A stretch of DNA of 64,000 nucleotides from Datnioides undecimradiatus (taxonomy: Eukaryota > Chordata > Actinopteri > Lobotiformes > Datnioididae): contig WARS01001600.1 of NCBI GenBank assembly GCA_008933995.1, forward strand, positions 1-64,000, read 5' to 3'. Made by a program: the position numbers and the translations under genes. Below, in pieces: positions 53,301 through 63,303 of the stretch (the stretch's first letter is position 1; each line of letters opens with the position of its first letter). The notes below the pieces were generated by a model, which saw only the letters and a program-made list of their open reading frames with translations, had not been told where the DNA came from and searched no databases.

Positions 53301-54717
53301 GAAGAACCAGCAAACTGTCCACTTTTGTTAACTTTCCCATGAAGGATCTCGACCTGCGGGAGTTTGCCTCTGAAAACAGCAGTAAGTACAGGTTCCTGCT
53401 GTCGGTCATTCTGCCTCACTGACACATAAAACAGGACCGTTAACTCTGTTGTTGTTCTGCTCTCCTGTCCTGTTGCAGTAAATGCAGTGTACAACCTGTA
53501 TGCAGTGTCCAACCACTCAGGCACCACGATGGGCGGTCACTACACAGCCTACTGTCGCAATCCCAGCTCGGGAGAATGGTACACGTTTAATGACTCCAGG
53601 TAGGTTTGAACGCCCATCAGCAGCATCATTAATCCTAGAAAGTGGTTGAAACACACGTAAAAGCAGGGAGAACCATGACAGTTGAGACTTGATGAGAGTT
53701 GATCTGGTTTTACTTTGATCTCCACTGCTCCGGCTGTCTGGAAGGATCAGCTGCACCTCAGCACACTAATCAGCAGCTGCATCACATCAATCAGCTCGTC
53801 GAGCTTTTTAATGGCGTTAATTTCCTGTTCGTTACCGATTATACTGATGATGACGCCGCTACACTCACGCCAACGTGTGAACTAACCATACCGCAGTATG
53901 ATTTATCACAGTTTGATTTTAAACCAACGTTAAAAACATCACTAATCATCACTGTGTGGGAGCCTCACGCACATTCAACAAACACGTAAGGTAAACAAGT
54001 AAATGAAACGTCGTCCAACTGAAGGTCAGAGTTACCGCTCATAAACCATTATCACCGCTCAGCCTTTATCATCACAGCTGTGTTGTCTCATATTAATTAC
54101 ATGATAGAAAGATAAATAATTTCTAATGAATCTATTAAAACATCTTAACACAGTCATGTTATCATTAGCCTGGTTGCCATGACCACGCTGTGGTTCAGCA
54201 GATAAGCCAGTCAGACTCCAGTCAGACTCCAGTGAGAGTAAGAGAGGACTGGAGGGAGGCAGGGAGCGCAGATAATCTTCTTCACCTGCTTTATCTCCAC
54301 CGCTGCGTCGTGAGCATCCAGTCGCTCCCTCCAGGCCTCCTCCTGCTACGCTGCGCTCATTCATAACACAGCGCTCTGCCGTGCCCTCTCATTCTGACTC
54401 AACCACATGTATCACAGGTCTCGTGCATCTCCCCAGTCTCCGTTTACTGATGCATCGCAGTGTCACACAGAGCTGCAGGACAGCCTTCTCCTCCCAGGAC
54501 CACACACATCTTGTTTTTATGCATTGGATGATAAAAATTAACCAGCAAACAAAATGTACGCACGTCTGCATGATGTGTTCCTCTGTGTTCACCATCTTGT
54601 TTCTGACCATACAACCGTCTCTCCCCTTCCAGAGTAACGCCAATGTCCTCCAGCCAAGTGCGCAGCAGCGACGCCTACGTCTTGTTCTACGAGCTGGCTT
54701 CCTCCTCGCGGATGTGA
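28105..54717 (+). CDS. usp2: Ubiquitin-specific protease 2, long isoform (USP2a-type)
   Basis: Twelve coding exons: 28105-28881, 48598-48648, 50120-50243, 50572-50683, 50797-50907, 52124-52188, 52333-52436, 52729-52809, 52944-53022, 53277-53381, 53479-53599, 54633-54717. Phases close exactly; product 604 aa (human USP2a 605). It is a cysteine protease that removes ubiquitin from substrates; known mammalian targets include MDM2 and cyclin D1. Residues 1-259, in one exon, are Ser/Thr/Tyr-rich and probably disordered, with a basic RRKSVSQS site (about 152-159) and a tandem LSRSSTQE repeat (212-219, 221-228). The USP domain follows: Cys box [13 protein letters not shown] with catalytic Cys277, [15 protein letters not shown], zinc ligands in CSHC (426/429) and CYRC (477/480), His box [15 protein letters not shown] with His557, and Asn574/Asp575 in FNDS. 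The protein ends in SSRM, as in mammals. Identification is firm. Confidence 0.96.
31421..31613 (+). repeat. Fold-back element fragment (copy B)
   Basis: TTTCCAGTCTTTTTGCTAAGCTAAGCTAACTGGCTGCTGGCT-type sequence (from about 31438) followed by GGTATCCATCGTCTCATC is the right arm and outer end of the same repeat as copies A and C. The left arm is missing, so this is a partial copy inside a usp2 intron. Confidence 0.7.
31791..31812 (+). repeat. (TG)n microsatellite
   Basis: Eleven uninterrupted TG units in a usp2 intron. Confidence 0.95.
33760..33874 (-). mobile_element. 3' end of an RTE/Rex3-like LINE, reversed
   Basis: CCATCCATCCATTTCC, then a run that aligns loosely with the reverse complement of the LINE C-terminus (GGTCAAGGTCATGATGGCAGC, then CCCCTCCCCCCACTCC and TTCTGGAGGTCCC). 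This is the same family as the element at 10620-11935 but in the opposite orientation and 5'-truncated to about 115 bp. Confidence 0.55.
35279..35310 (+). repeat. (CA)n microsatellite
   Basis: About 16 uninterrupted CA units, preceded by imperfect CA-rich sequence. Confidence 0.95.
37380..37832 (+). promoter_or_regulatory. usp2: Internal usp2 promoter and 5' UTR of the short isoform
   Basis: GC-box GGGGCGGG (37397-37404) precedes a TATA-like ATATATATTTATT (about 37438-37450), and CpG-rich DNA continues to the ATG at 37833. A short (TGAA)n run lies at about 37657-37675. The next exon has no upstream acceptor that is needed to keep the frame. It encodes the start of the short isoform, as in mammals, where the short Usp2 mRNA comes from its own promoter. 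The exact start site is not determined. Confidence 0.55.
37833..54717 (+). CDS. usp2: Ubiquitin-specific protease 2, short isoform (USP2b/USP2-45-type)
   Basis: First coding exon 37833-37988 (52 codons, phase 0), then the same eleven exons as the long isoform (48598-54717). Product 397 aa; human USP2-45 has 396. The unique N-terminus reads [13 protein letters not shown] and [14 protein letters not shown], matching the mammalian short isoform (SYTVTLPE, LLSTFVGLLLNKAK), and it replaces the 259-residue Ser-rich region. The catalytic core is identical. The second ATG at 37842 (MRQSYTV) aligns with the human start (MRTSYTV). Both ATGs have A at -3, so either could be used (397 or 394 aa). In mammals this isoform is rhythmic and hormone-responsive; in this fish that is an inference. 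Confidence 0.95.
39529..39548 (+). repeat. (TGCG)n tetranucleotide repeat
   Basis: Five TGCG/GCGT units followed by TTTG/TGTT units, in a usp2 intron. Confidence 0.85.
41836..42066 (+). repeat. Common teleost interspersed repeat
   Basis: Segments such as GTAGCCAATCCCCTCTGACA, CTGGGCGAGAGGCAGGGTGC, TCAATCACAGGGCTAACCCT and GGCGGAAGCCAGAGCACCCA closely follow a very frequent fish repeat (CAATCCCAGCTGACATTGGG, GGCGAGAGGCGGGGTACACC, TATCACAGGGCT, GGAAGCCGGAGTACCC) as I remember it. It probably derives from a LINE 3' end. I do not assign a family. Confidence 0.7.
42719..42739 (+). repeat. (TG)n microsatellite
   Basis: About ten TG units in a usp2 intron. Confidence 0.95.
45615..45654 (+). repeat. 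Imperfect (TG)n microsatellite
   Basis: GTGTGTGTTTGCGTGTG and a second uninterrupted GT run of about nine units, broken by GC and AA interruptions. Confidence 0.85.
48875..48898 (+). repeat. (TG)n microsatellite
   Basis: About eleven TG units in the usp2 intron just after the first shared exon. Confidence 0.95.
49008..49030. promoter_or_regulatory. usp2: Paired E-boxes forming an inverted repeat in a usp2 intron
   Basis: CACGTGTC (49008-49015) and GACACGTG (49023-49030) are perfect 8-bp inverted arms around a 7-bp spacer. Each arm holds a canonical E-box CACGTG. Paired E-boxes are typical targets of bHLH dimers such as CLOCK:BMAL1, MYC/MAX or USF. The sequence is seen; regulation is inferred. 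Confidence 0.4.
49385..49835. repeat. Fold-back element (copy C, both arms)
   Basis: The left arm TTAGCTTAGCATAAAGACTG (about 49391-49410) is mirrored by CAAGTCTTTATGCTAAGCTAA at 49706-49726. A third arm-like CTGCTAAGCTAAGCTAAC lies at about 49600-49617. The middle holds GGTTATGTGCAGGACTATTTCTTGG-type sequence and GTTGCCAGGCAAC, an inverted unit at the centre. This matches a hairpin-forming teleost repeat I recall; the two internal arms suggest rearrangement. It lies in a usp2 intron. Confidence 0.75.
52452..52470 (+). repeat. (CA)n microsatellite
   Basis: About nine CA units, starting 16 bp after the end of the usp2 exon that ends at 52436, close to its donor. Confidence 0.9.
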
Positions 54718-54828
54718 AGCGTCCTGGAGGACGTCGGGCCACAGCACCACTCTGACTGACGGACAGACGGATGGAAACCAAGAGTGTTGTTGGAGCCGGG
54801 CCTATTTCAGACTTGATTTGGACATACA

Positions 54829-54858
54829 TCACACACACACGCGCACACACACACACAC
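54829..54858 (+). repeat. usp2: (CA)n microsatellite in usp2 3' UTR
   Basis: CA run interrupted once by GCG, within the predicted 3' UTR. Confidence 0.9.
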
Positions 54859-55943
54859 CCCCGGAGCTGGAGAGGGGAACACTCTGGAAACTACAGATCA
54901 ACCAGCCCTGCTCTCTTTCCCTCCCTGTCTTTACTCTCGTGTCCTGCTCACTCTGGGTGCAGTTGTGTGTTCACTGTGTGCGTGTGTGAATGTGTGCGTG
55001 AGCGTGTGCAAGGCTGACACACAGGGCAATAATCCCAATCCGAACCGACCGACAGGCGAATCCGCCTCCATCTCTGAAGTCCCTCTCTATGCACTGCAAA
55101 CCGAACTCTCATCCTGACGCCTTCGCTTCGTTTTCGTCAACTCTTGATCTTCTCGTTTGCCTCAAACCATTAAAACTTCTTCTGCTTTTAACTCATGTTG
55201 TTTTTATGCTGTTTTTTGTTTTTTTTTTAATTTTTGTTGGGTGGGGGGCTTACTACCCCAACACCGTGCACGTCACCACTACTTTGGACTGTGGATAAAT
55301 TGTGCTTACTGTGTGACTGTAACAGGACTGGTCATGGTTACAAGGAGCTTACAGCCCACCGGCCCACAGGCTTTCATGGCTTTCCCTTCCACGGCACCAC
55401 AACACTCCCGTGTCTCTGTTGGCATCTCCTCTCATGTCTTTCTTTGTCTAAAAGTGGTCGGGAGGCCGGTGGCACTGTGAGCGGTACATGTTTGAGAGGA
55501 AAACCCTCTAACATGTGTTTTATTTCATTTGTTTCTCCCACGTGTGGCTGCTACTGATGTTTTTTGGGGTTTTTTCAAAGTGCTGTGAACGGATGAACTG
55601 ATAGTCCAGTACAGATCTGCTAAGGATTAATAATATAGACGATAATAACGGTAACAATCCTCGTCGTCAGCATGAGGTCTTTTCTTCCTCTCTTGTTTCA
55701 TGCCATTGAACAACATGGAAAGAATGTTTTAAAGAAAAAAAAAAAAACACACTATATCTGTATATTTTTATATCCTGATGCAATATAGAGAATGTACTAT
55801 TCAATGGTGCTGAAAATGACCCATAACTGTTTTCAGTTGGTTTATTTCCCAGGTTTCAAGAGAGAAAAAAAAGTTATTATTTATGCTTACAGGTGATAAT
55901 GTGATGAGTCACACTTTTTAACAGTGGCAGTCAAACACACGAG

Positions 55944-55980
55944 TATATAAATATATATATAAATATATATATATATATAT
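55944..55980 (+). repeat. usp2: (AT)n run before the usp2 poly(A) signal
   Basis: Alternating TA/AT with AAATA interruptions, ending just before AATAAA. Confidence 0.9.
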
Positions 55981-55981
55981 G

Positions 55982-55987
55982 AATAAA
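55982..55987 (+). terminator. usp2: usp2 polyadenylation signal AATAAA
   Basis: Canonical hexamer 1.26 kb after the stop, followed at about 56022-56033 by a T/GT-rich stretch (TTTGTCTTTTTTTG) of the kind found downstream of cleavage sites. Confidence 0.65.
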
Positions 55988-56944
55988 AGTTAACAAAACA
56001 GTGGTTTTACTAAGAGTCTTTGTCTTTTTTTGTACATTTATGATAAAATTCTGCGCCGTAGGGCAAGTTTTGTGAACATCAGAGGCAAAAACGACTGGAA
56101 CGGGGCAGGCACGCCTACACGAAGCTAAATCTGAGGGTTCAAGAGATGCTCAAGAAAACATAATATTAAAAAACAATGAAAATGTGCAACCAGTGCGAGG
56201 AGACGAGGAGAGGTCACGAGTCGAAACAGATTGAAAGCTTTCAGCATTTGGCTCCAGTACCCTCGTCTTCAGACCAGACACTGCAAATTGAAAACAGAAT
56301 ATCTGTGTCATTTTATCCAGTTAACAACTTCCTTCCATTTTTCTGTTATAAATAGATAAAATATGGAAAAAAAAAAACAAAAACCTAAAAATAACAAAAT
56401 GTAAGACGGAGTAGAACAAATGTTTCTCATCAGAAATTTGCATCCAACTGCTTTAAGTGAGTGAAGGACGCATGAAAAACTTGAGGCCTTGACTATTAAT
56501 GAGGCCACGACAGGAATGTTCTTTACTGAGTGCACGTTTGTCTCCTTTGCTCCATCTTCCCACAGCCCTGTATAGTTTTTAATCATATGGCCACAAGGAG
56601 CCATGAGGTTCTCCTCTCTGCTCACACCCCCATACTGCACAGGATGCTCACGTGCTTCCTCTTTAATGACTTGTTCTCTTTAGTGATGCATGTTGTTTTA
56701 AGGCAGAATTGAGTTATCAGATCAGAATGATCAGAGTCTATAGAGCAGATGATGGGACACGTTTTTTTTATTTACGCTGTGAGGAGTTGGTCCTTCTACT
56801 TCTCCCCATTTGTCAGACAGTGTGTCAAAGAGCTGAACTACCGCACACACATTAGTAGAGTCAGACTTTAGTGATATAATAACCTATCTTGGGTAAAAGA
56901 CAGCTCACAGGCCTCTTATCAGCTAACACCAATAATAATAATAA

Positions 56945-56993
56945 TCACACACACACACACACACACACACACAGTCACACACACACACACACC
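56945..56993 (+). repeat. Compound (CA)n microsatellite
   Basis: Two CA runs separated by AGT, next to a short AAT trinucleotide run. Confidence 0.95.
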
Positions 56994-58036
56994 ATTTCTT
57001 TCTTGATGGATCGCTCAGTAATCATTATGGAAGTGCTGCGGCCTGGCCTACTTCCTGCTGCTCCATTATCCGTACGTGGCCTATTTCTGTGGTCCGAGCT
57101 TCGCGGCCTCATAGTGTGATCTGATGCCGCGAAAAGGTCCAGCGTCCAGGAATAGTTCTATAGGCGGACACCCTGGAGGCTCCCACATCTCCGCTCGGAA
57201 CATGCATCATATCATCACGCTGAGGTATTGATGTCACGTCACCGAGTGGCACACAGTCTGCAGAAGTGGTGGTGGGGAAGGGAGCAAACAGTTCCTTGGT
57301 CATTTTATCCTTTTTGTTCACTCAGGACTGATTCCAGTGCAGCCAACGTGCAGCTGTTAAATGAACTCAGCTGGGTGCGTGTTCAGTGTGACACACAAAG
57401 GAATTGACACAGGTGTATGGTTCAGGTGTAGATCTATTGTTTGTCCTCGCGTTAGGACAAACAACCCACAAATAACAGCCACTGCGAACAGTTACAGCCA
57501 CTCAAGTCGCGTCTCTTTCAGTGCAGATAAAAATAGGAGTTTTTCTGAATAAACTGTCAAAAGTTTTCGATGGAAGAACGATGTAAAGTGCTAGTAATGA
57601 AGGGAAAATGGGACTATTGTCGAGAGAAATACTCAATTTAAGCTCAAGGGCATATTCATTTATTAATTAAGACTATATTTATCATTTTTAATGCAATCTA
57701 ACACACACATCTAACACATTCTTCCAAACTGTAAATTTATGCGTTTTCAGCTCATCTGCTGCGCCCTTAGTAAAACTCTCTCCAAAAGGTCCAGTTTGTG
57801 GGAATGATGGGGATCTATTGGTAGAAATTAAATACAATAATGATAATTATGTTTTCATTAGTGCAGGTTCTCCCGCATCCTGGAGCATCTGCAGAGTTTA
57901 GTGGAGGGGCGTTCAGTTGGGTGCAATATGCAGCTTCACCACTAGATGCCACTAAATACTACACAGTGAACAGACTGAAGGAACTAAAGGCAGTGATTTG
58001 CTGCATTTTATTGGAAGTGAACTAATTCAACACACC

Positions 58037-58255
58037 AGTGGTAGAAGGTAATTTTAACTGAACTGAAGTACAAATATCAGGTACTTGCACTTTACTCGAG
58101 TATTTCTATTTTATACTGTCTATACTTCTCCACTACATTCATCTGGCAGCTTTAGTTACTTTTCACATGTAAAATCACGCAATAAACTTACAGTACAGGA
58201 TATAATAACCACAGTATTTCTACTACTCAAGTAAAGTCAAGTGCTTACGTCACCA
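58037..58255 (+). repeat. Common teleost interspersed repeat
   Basis: ACTTTACTCGAGTATTTCTA, CTTCTCCACTACATTCATCT and GGCAGCTTTAGTTACTTTTC follow a widespread fish repeat (ACTTGAGTATTTCCATTTTA, CTCCACTACATT, CAGCTTTAGTTACTTT). The 58217-58255 end (CTACTCAAGTAAAGTCAAGT) looks like the reverse of its start. I do not assign a family. Confidence 0.6.
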
Positions 58256-58384
58256 CTAGACTGCATGTTTTTTTTAATATGGATTAAATTTTTCATATTT
58301 AAGGGTCACATGTTTCTTAAAAAGTTGTTTTGCTTTAATTTAATATCACTGATGTTACATTAAACTTATGTCAGCAAAGAGATG

Positions 58385-58620
58385 GATGACTTTGTCCCAT
58401 TTGGATGGTCACAGCTGGGTGCAGGAGCGCGAGGGAAGGGGCTCAGATGCAGATGAACGAGGCAGGGTTTGATTCAGTTTGGAGATTTAATTTTTAAAAC
58501 TAAGAGTGGAAAAGCAGACGCAGGTTAAAATCAAAACCAGGAAAGCAACCCAACAAAGCAGCAGTTCAAAGGTGGCAGGCAGAAACCCCCAAAGTCCAAA
58601 AATCAGGAAGTCTAAAACAG
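58385..58620. repeat. Probable interspersed repeat
   Basis: The block with GAGGCAGGGTTTGATTCAGT, GGAGATTTAATTTTTAAAAC and GGCAGGCAGAAACCCCCAAA resembles a purine/AAAACC-rich teleost repeat I have seen at element ends. Boundaries and family are uncertain. Confidence 0.35.
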
Positions 58621-58985
58621 CCGTGATTAATCTCGGTTTTAAATCCTAATGTCATCAAACCAACCATAGAATCACTGCTGTGTGTGTGTGTGTCCTGCAG
58701 TTTTATAGCCTACACGTGTTTGGTCTGAGTCATTTTATTATATTTACACTAAGGAATTCCTGATGTGAGCTTTGAAATGAATACATTGGTGATCATGTGA
58801 CCTGGCCCGACTTTGACACGCATTCAGCAGAAGTCTTGTTTATGCATTTATGCAGTTCCAGAGAACCATTAATCTATTGCAGGAAGTTACTGCAGCGCTG
58901 CGGTGACGTAAGAAAAGAAACGCGTTGAGACTTGAAGCTTTGACCCACACGCTGACTGAGGACTCTGGAAAACAGGAACGTTTAC

Positions 58986-61189
58986 ATGGAAGCCTCATAC
59001 AGTGAGTTATTTGAAACTCTTTAAGAAAACTTTATAAATGTGTCTTTGAGTGTGTATGAATTAAAGGTCATGACTGCCTGTCAGGTCCAGTGCAGAGCCC
59101 ACGCCACGTGGTTGTGCTGCTACTGGGTGAGAGACAAAGTGGGAAGAGCTCGGCAGGAAACATCATCCTGGGAAGACCAGCATTTCCCAAAAAAACACGT
59201 CGCAGCTCCAAAGAGAGCGGCACCATCTCTGGAATACCAGTAAATACACAGCTTCACAGTTTGGATTTACTCATTTTAACCACATCTGCTCGTGATTCAC
59301 TTTGTCTAAATGTGATCGGCCAGGTGACAGTGGTGGACACCCCAGGGTGGCTGTCCCACTCCACCACTCCAGACAAAGTGACCCAGGAGCTCCACAGAGG
59401 AGTGACCCTCTGCCACCCAGAGCCCCATGTCATCCTGCTGGTGCTGCCCGTCACCTCCACCTTCGGACAGGAGGAATGGATCGCCATGGAGGCCCAGCTC
59501 AGACTTCTCCAAACCCCCATCTGGCAGCGAGCAATGGTCCTCTTCACCCACGGAGACAAGTCAGGTAAATAATGATCATTTACATGTTTCTGATTTGGTG
59601 TCTAACTGGCTGATTTTTCATTCTGCACATTCATGTGTTGATTTGTTCATGCATCTTCACAGCGCTGGCCAACGTGGGGTGTGGCACCCCAAAACAAGGT
59701 CCTCTAACATGCATATTGGGGGTTATATCAATAGGATAAATAAGACAAACAAACAATGTAGTTTGGTTACACAACATTTAACTTTTACTGCTGTCATGTG
59801 AAATACTAGATTTCACAATTTCCACCTCTTTTGGCGCAATCTTAGAAAGAAAACAGTCAACTCTGGTTGAACTGCTCACAGTGCATGTCCACAGTAAGTC
59901 AACAGTCAGGCACGGTTCATTTGAGGGCGTTTAACTTAGTCAGTGTTGACATGAGGAAATGCATGTTACGGAACCCAAACAAGCTATTTTCTTAAAATGG
60001 AGATGGTGAGAGGAAGAAGAGATGCATTTAAAGCTGCTATCACCAATGTTTTTATATCAATAGTGGATCAAATGATGAAGTCACAGAGGTTTCTTGCTAG
60101 ATGCTGTAGTTCCCTTAGTTCCCCTAGCTCTGGTGAAGGATAATCCTTTCCCTGCATGCGTTGAGATTTTACTTCACCATTGAGGTTCTTTCTGCTGCAG
60201 GAGGCCTGTCTATCCAGGAGCACATAAGGCAACAAGGTCGGACTCTTCATTGGCTGCTGGAGCGATGTGGGAACAGGTACCAGGTTATGACCAACCAGTC
60301 CAGGGCCTCAGAGGCTCAGCTTAAAGAGCTACTGGGGAAGATCCAGAGGATGCTGCAGGTCAACAATCATCCCAGGGAGGTTCAGTCGTGGATGTACACC
60401 CAGCTAAGACGAGATTTGGACATAAAGGTGGAGAGGAGGGGGCAGGGAGGACAAGAGGACATAGAAATGACATTGATGCATAATGGGAGGCCTAGAGAAA
60501 GGCAGCAGATGGTCTCAGGCTGGCCACATATAGCCAGAGGTAGGTTTGAACTTTGATCAAATATTACAAGCCAACAACTTGAATAAAATATGAAAACTAG
60601 TGAACTGTGTGTCATTGCAGCATTCCCAACAGGACCAGGAGGTTTTAAGTTGGCTCTTAGCCTCATACTGCTGGGAAGGAGGAAGTCAGGGAAGAGCACA
60701 GCAGGCAACATGATCCTGGGCAGGAAAGAATTTCAGATCGCCGTGAAGACCGTCAGGTGCTGCACTGGTCAGGGGAACGTATCAGGCTGGCCTGTCACTG
60801 TGGTGGACACCCCCGGGTGGAGTCTGTTTGGTCTGGCCAATCCTGAACAGGTCAGGGTGGAGATCAGCCGGAGCCCTTCCCTCTGCCCTGTGAGGAGCAA
60901 GGTGTGGTTCCTGCTGGCTGTGCCAGTAGGCTCATTTAGAGAGAAGGACAGGAGAGCTGTGGAGATGTACCTCAGCGTTTTGGGGAATGATGTGTGGAGA
61001 AGCACCGTGGTGTTATTCACCTACAGAGAGGAGCTGAGAGGAAGGACAGTGGAGAAACACATTGAGGAGAAGGGAGAACCTCTGCAGTGGGTGCTGGGCA
61101 GATGTGGCCACCGGTACCATGTGTTTGACCCAAACACAGGAGACGATACTCAAGTCAATCAGCTGCTGCAGATGCTGGAACAACTATAA
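58986..61189 (+). CDS. GIMAP/AIG1-family GTPase with two tandem GTPase domains
   Basis: Five coding exons: 58986-59001, 59085-59239, 59324-59564, 60201-60539, 60621-61189. Phases close and give 439 aa. GIMAPs are septin/TRAFAC-like GTPases that act at membranes, mostly in immune cells. Domain 1 (about 14-190): P-loop GERQSGKS (20-27), DTPGW (62-66), THGD (132-135), and the family signature LERCGNRYQV (157-166). A charged linker follows (about 190-250). Domain 2 (about 259-439): P-loop GRRKSGKS (269-276), DTPGW (313-317), TYREE (384-388) in place of a usual T-x-x-D, and GRCGHRYHVF. No transmembrane tail is visible. Exon 1 (MEASY) is the least certain; it is chosen because its phase fits and a good donor (A|GTGAGT) follows. 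Multi-domain GIMAPs are common in fish, often annotated GIMAP8-like or GIMAP4-like. Confidence 0.88.
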
Positions 61190-61902
61190 AATGACAACTT
61201 TGGTCCAGGGCAGCGTTGCTAATAGACAGAACCTAATCATACAATGGTGCGATTCTGTTGTCACTACACTTTTGGATACTGGTCAGAAAACACTTTCTTG
61301 TATTTAGCAACTGAAGCTTGAGTTTTTTGTATACTTTATTCATAATTTGAGGACCTGAAAGAGAGGTTGACTGTAGTCAGTCACTGGAGCGGGTTGCACA
61401 TCAATCACTTGTCTCTTATCTTATCTCAAATTGTCTGTGCAATTTTCCCCTTTATCTAAAAAAATAATTTACAAAAAAATCTTGTTTGTTTCAACACAGA
61501 TATTGATTTTTTATTTTTTTTTTTACAATAATATCTGTTGACTAATTTGGTCTGGAGGGTGTTATTGATGATGTAATCAGTTTTAGTAGGCTAACTGTAG
61601 TAATGGGGACAGAACAAACAGCAAGAATTTAAGAGTTTAAACTGCAACAGCAAAAACAAGTTTTTTTTAAATTGTACTGTATTGTATTATTATCATTATT
61701 ATATCATCATTGTTATATGTTGTAACATTATTAATTATAATGAGTTATAATTATACATAACTACACTTAATTGAATATAATCATAACATAATAAATTAGA
61801 AAATACTAAACTAAAAGTACTTTAGTCTAAATAATGTAAGTAACGATATTACATTGATTCTATAGGTGAACAATCGAAGGTTATTTAGGGTCAATCCTTG
61901 CT
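61190..61902. other. AT-rich spacer; putative 3' end of the GIMAP gene
   Basis: No coding exon. AATAAA at 61790-61795 could end the GIMAP mRNA (3' UTR about 0.6 kb). A T run lies at about 61507-61524, and the 61660-61820 stretch is nearly all A/T. Confidence 0.4.
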
Positions 61903-61933
61903 ATTGGTTCAGAGCGCATCTCTTCCAACCAAT
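61903..61933 (+). promoter_or_regulatory. Probable TLCD3-type gene promoter with two CCAAT boxes
   Basis: A reversed CCAAT (ATTGG, 61903-61907) and a forward CCAAT (61929-61933) lie about 155-185 bp upstream of the ATG, in sequence that becomes CpG-rich just downstream. This suits a TATA-less promoter. Motifs are seen; use is inferred. Confidence 0.5.
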
Positions 61934-62086
61934 CACAGCGCTCTAATTGAGACGTGTCGGTCTGACAGGGACGTTCAGCGAACCAGCTCGCGCAGCTGTT
62001 AGCAACATTAGCTGTCTCACCTGTTGTCGCTCACTGCTGGATTTGTAAGGCGGTGTAGCGGCTACGGGACGAGCTCGGCTAAGATA

Positions 62087-63303
62087 ATGCTCAGTGCCCT
62101 GGTCTGTGGGGCTGTGGTGTTCCCAGGGCTTTTCTTCAGCTTCAGGAAAGTTCTCAAACACACTTTCACACACTGGAGTGACGCCGACGTGGTTTCTGTC
62201 AGTGAGAGGTCAGCAGCACCGGAACCAGCCGATCACTTCACCAAACTCCATAAAGACATACGGCAGTTTAAAGTTGTCCTGCTTATTTATCAATTTACAT
62301 AGCGACTGTTTGGATTTCTACTTAGCATTAAATATTCATATAAAGACCAGGCGAATTCGGCAGGGATGAAATTAACCAAGGTTTCGTTTAAGTAAAGTTA
62401 AAGTAATGTTGTCATTGTCTTGGTCTGACGTTAAATTCACATCGGGGTGGTTAAGCAGTTTAATTTTTGCTCAATTACTTTGTCATATTTGTCTCATATT
62501 TTGACCGAAGACAACTTATTTGATCTCTGAGAGGACTGAGTATCTAAACAAGCATCTATCATATATGCATTGGTGCTGAAAAGCATGTCATCGTAAAACT
62601 AGCGTGTATTTTAATGGAGTTCGGTGCCACTTATCTGAAAACCGTGCGCAGCTTTCCTTCTCGCTTGTGCGTGGCCGAATGAGAAAGTTGTGCTCAGTTT
62701 TGCTGACTCTGTTTCTTTAGGCTGGTGTCCGCCATCCATGCATCTCTGGCTTCTGCAGCTGGAGTCACAGTTGTGACCTCCTGCAGGGATACAATAAATG
62801 ACAGGTAGGAGGGATGTCAGGTAGAGGACGTAGTCGTCACTGATGCATTAACAATGATATCTGGACCTTTCACAGTCACTGGCTGGTCAATGGGTTCGTT
62901 CTGTTTGGAGCTCCGTACATGGTCTACGACATCTATGCCATGTACCTGAGCCACTACTACATTCAAAGGGTCAGAGGTCACTCCAGGTCATACAGCCATC
63001 ACTCTCTTCAGACAGTGACGGCTTTCCTCGTGAAGGACTGGATGTTGGTCCTCCATCACCTGGCACTGCTTTTCATTTTCATGCCCATCACTCTGGTAAG
63101 GCTGGAGAGGAATCGGTGTTCACAGTGTACATGTATAGAGTGCATATATAAATAAGCTGCCTGCTAGAGGCAGCGGTGTGTCTGACTGCAGTGCGTCTAA
63201 TTTGCAGTTCTTCAGAAGAGGACTGGGTGATTTCTTCATCGGCTGCCTGTTCACCACGGAGTTCAGCACTCCTTTCATCTCTATAGGAAAGATATTGATT
63301 CAG
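62087..63303 (+). CDS. TLC-domain protein, TLCD3 (FAM57A/B) type, 3' end outside window
   Basis: Four coding exons seen: 62087-62208, 62721-62804, 62876-63095, 63208-63303 (522 nt, 174 codons, phase 0 at the last donor CAG|GTAAAC). The protein starts MLSALVCGAVVFPGLFF and includes RLVSAIHASLAS, HWLVNGF, PYMVYDIYAMYL, the TLC-type VLHH (about 130), and GDFFIGCLFTTEFSTPF, ending at KILIQ. TLC proteins are multi-pass ER/Golgi membrane proteins; TLCD3B (FAM57B) has been linked to ceramide synthesis. By rough manual comparison it is about equally close to TLCD3A and TLCD3B, so no paralogue symbol is given. About 80 C-terminal residues (KQQHTLLYKVNG-type onward) are expected beyond 64000. Confidence 0.88.

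Larger units (their letters stand above)
54718..56005 (+). other. usp2: usp2 3' UTR
   Basis: About 1.3 kb after the shared stop codon. It contains a CA-rich microsatellite (54829-54858), T runs near 55211-55230, an A run near 55735-55747, an (AT)n run (55944-55980) and AATAAA at 55982-55987. The last is the best poly(A) signal, so the transcript probably ends about 15-25 bp later. ATTAAA at 55169-55174 may be used for a shorter form. Confidence 0.6.
56006..58985. other. Intergenic DNA between usp2 and the GIMAP gene
   Basis: No coding exon recognised. It holds a compound CA repeat (56945-56993) and two probable interspersed repeats (58037-58255 and 58385-58620). Just before the next gene, GGTGACGTAAGAAAAGAAAC at about 58902-58921 contains a CRE-like core and GAAA repeats. 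This resembles, but does not match, an interferon-response element (spacing 1 rather than 2). Confidence 0.5.

Noticed and set aside
54389..54901. 170-codon open frame on the minus strand
   Set aside because: It is antisense to the last usp2 exon and its 3' UTR and includes a CA microsatellite. It is a shadow of the real exon.
58902..58921. Interferon-response element upstream of the GIMAP gene
   Set aside because: The GAAA repeats are spaced by one base instead of two, so the canonical ISRE is not met; noted only as similar.
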